Both the position numbers and the translations under genes were made by a program. The notes below the pieces were generated by a model. The model saw only the letters and a list, made by a program, of their open reading frames with translations, was not told where the DNA came from and ran no database searches. A stretch of DNA of 25,951 bases from positions 1 through 25,951 of the forward strand of contig JACKLU010000023.1 in NCBI GenBank assembly GCA_024235735.1. Reading direction: 5' to 3'. Positions 25,174 through 25,951 of the stretch are shown piece after piece. The stretch is from Burkholderiales bacterium. GTDB taxonomy: Bacteria > Pseudomonadota > Gammaproteobacteria > Burkholderiales > Nitrosomonadaceae. Numbering within the stretch: the first letter of the stretch is position 1; every line of letters starts with the position of its first letter.

Positions 25174-25844
25174 TCCACCTGGTGGATATCACGCGCATTT
25201 TCCGCATGGGCGATCAGACCATTCACGCCCTGGATCATATCGACCTCGACATCACCCAGGGAGAATATGTCTCGATCATGGGGCCTTCCGGCTCCGGCAA
25301 ATCGACCCTGCTGAACGTCATCGGCCTGCTGGACAGACCCGACAGCGGTTATTATGAACTTGACGGCAAAACAGTGACCGACCTGTCCGAAGCCGAACAG
25401 GCCAGGGTGCGCAGGGAAAAAATCGGCTTCGTGTTTCAGTCATTTCACCTGGTGCCGCGACTGACAGCCGCCGAAAACATCGAACTGCCGCTGATCCTCG
25501 CCGATATCGAACCCGGTGAACGCAAAACACGCGTCGAACAGGCACTGCACGCATTCGACCTGTCCGACCGTGCGCAGCACCGTCCGGCGGAACTCTCCGG
25601 CGGACAGCGGCAGCGCGTCGCCATTGCGCGCGCCACCATCCTGCACCCCACGGCCATCCTGGCAGACGAACCCACCGGCAACCTCGATCACCGCATCGGC
25701 ACCGAAGTCATGACCTTATTGGAGAATCTGCACCACGCCGGCACAACCCTGATCATCGTCACCCACGACCGCGAACTCGGCAACCGTGCGCACCGGCAAA
25801 TCATGATGCGCGACGGTAAGATTCATACGGATAAACGCATATGA
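25170..25844 (+). CDS. ABC transporter ATP-binding protein (MacB/LolD type)
   Basis: The ATPase subunit of the MacB/LolD/FtsE-like class, 224 residues. Walker A GPSGSGKST is at 38-46, the Q-loop Gln90 in FVFQSFHLVPRLTA, the signature LSGGQRQR at 142-149, Walker B ILADEPTGNLD at 163-173 with Glu167, and the H-loop His199 in IVTHDREL. The FQSFHLVPRLTAAENIELPL block is characteristic of MacB-type ATPases. It overlaps the adaptor gene upstream and the next gene downstream by ATGA, so the three are coupled. The ATPase is free-standing, not fused to a permease as in E. coli MacB. Confidence 0.93.
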   Translation: MIHLVDITRIFRMGDQTIHALDHIDLDITQGEYVSIMGPSGSGKSTLLNVIGLLDRPDSGYYELDGKTVTDLSEAEQARVRREKIGFVFQSFHLVPRLTAAENIELPLILADIEPGERKTRVEQALHAFDLSDRAQHRPAELSGGQRQRVAIARATILHPTAILADEPTGNLDHRIGTEVMTLLENLHHAGTTLIIVTHDRELGNRAHRQIMMRDGKIHTDKRI

Positions 25845-25951
25845 CCCGCTTTTCCAAAGATGACCGCGCCACTTTTACAGCTTCCGACAACCGGATAAAG
25901 CAACTGAAAAGCGTCGGCGTGGTCGTCATCGACGCCGCCCCCGCCCGCAAA
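25841..25951 (+). CDS. Start of a coupled gene, cut by the window edge (product not recognised)
   Basis: ATG at 25841 overlaps the ATPase stop as ATGA, and the frame stays open to the end: 37 residues starting MTRFSKDDRATFTASDN and ending VGVVVIDAAPARK. From context the expected product is the MacB-type permease. This N-terminus shows no membrane helix yet and is not one I recognise. It may be a cytoplasmic lead-in to a permease, a different pump subunit, or the permease may start later. Confidence 0.55.
   Translation, partial: MTRFSKDDRATFTASDNRIKQLKSVGVVVIDAAPARK

Noticed and set aside
1..25951. tRNA, rRNA or CRISPR features
   Set aside because: I found no tRNA-like T-arm sequences with matching acceptor stems, no rRNA segments and no regularly spaced repeats by reading both strands; short RNAs could still be missed.

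Overview
The window reads as ordinary chromosome of a betaproteobacterium with moderate GC. The gene order ndk-rlmN-pilF-rodZ-ispG-hisS-yfgM-bamB-der is a well-known proteobacterial block. Together with the sdhB-sdhE-gltA-odhA-odhB block it fits Betaproteobacteria. Nitrosomonadales is my best guess, but that is inference without a database search. I saw no tRNA, rRNA, CRISPR array, intact insertion sequence or phage gene.

Layout. Positions 2-187 hold the 3' end of a YheT-like hydrolase (+). It converges on trhP (204-1568, -), which diverges from dnaE (1619-5134, +). The dnaE frame is broken near its 3' end by two shifts that cancel each other. From 5145 to 22100 every gene lies on the minus strand. 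In transcription order these are ndk, rlmN, pilF, rodZ, ispG, hisS, a yfgM-like gene, bamB, der, then sdhB, sdhE, gltA, odhA and odhB. Many neighbours touch or overlap by 1-4 bases, which indicates operons. Next comes a membrane-anchored MutS-like ATPase (22221-23930, -). It diverges from a HlyD/MacA-like adaptor (24010-25173, +), an ABC ATPase (25170-25844, +) and the start of a further coupled gene cut by the window edge.

How the genes work together. sdhB, sdhE, gltA, odhA and odhB are TCA-cycle genes: succinate dehydrogenase iron-sulfur subunit, its flavinylation factor, citrate synthase, and E1 and E2 of 2-oxoglutarate dehydrogenase. bamB, the yfgM-like gene, rodZ and pilF serve the cell envelope (outer-membrane assembly, secretion, cell shape, type IV pili). 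hisS, rlmN, trhP and der serve translation and ribosome assembly. ispG makes isoprenoid precursors. The adaptor and ABC ATPase form part of an export or efflux pump.

Most notable points. (1) Two 141-bp copies of a non-coding mobile element (MITE) with IS5-like ends lie in opposite orientation on either side of der, each with a candidate 5-bp target duplication. (2) One copy sits 17 bp upstream of sdhB, exactly where sdhA would be expected, and supplies an in-frame ATG to sdhB. (3) dnaE carries two compensating frameshifts. (4) The MutS-like ATPase has two predicted membrane helices and no visible mismatch-recognition domain. (5) The YfgM-like protein has an acidic, low-complexity tail of about 110 residues.
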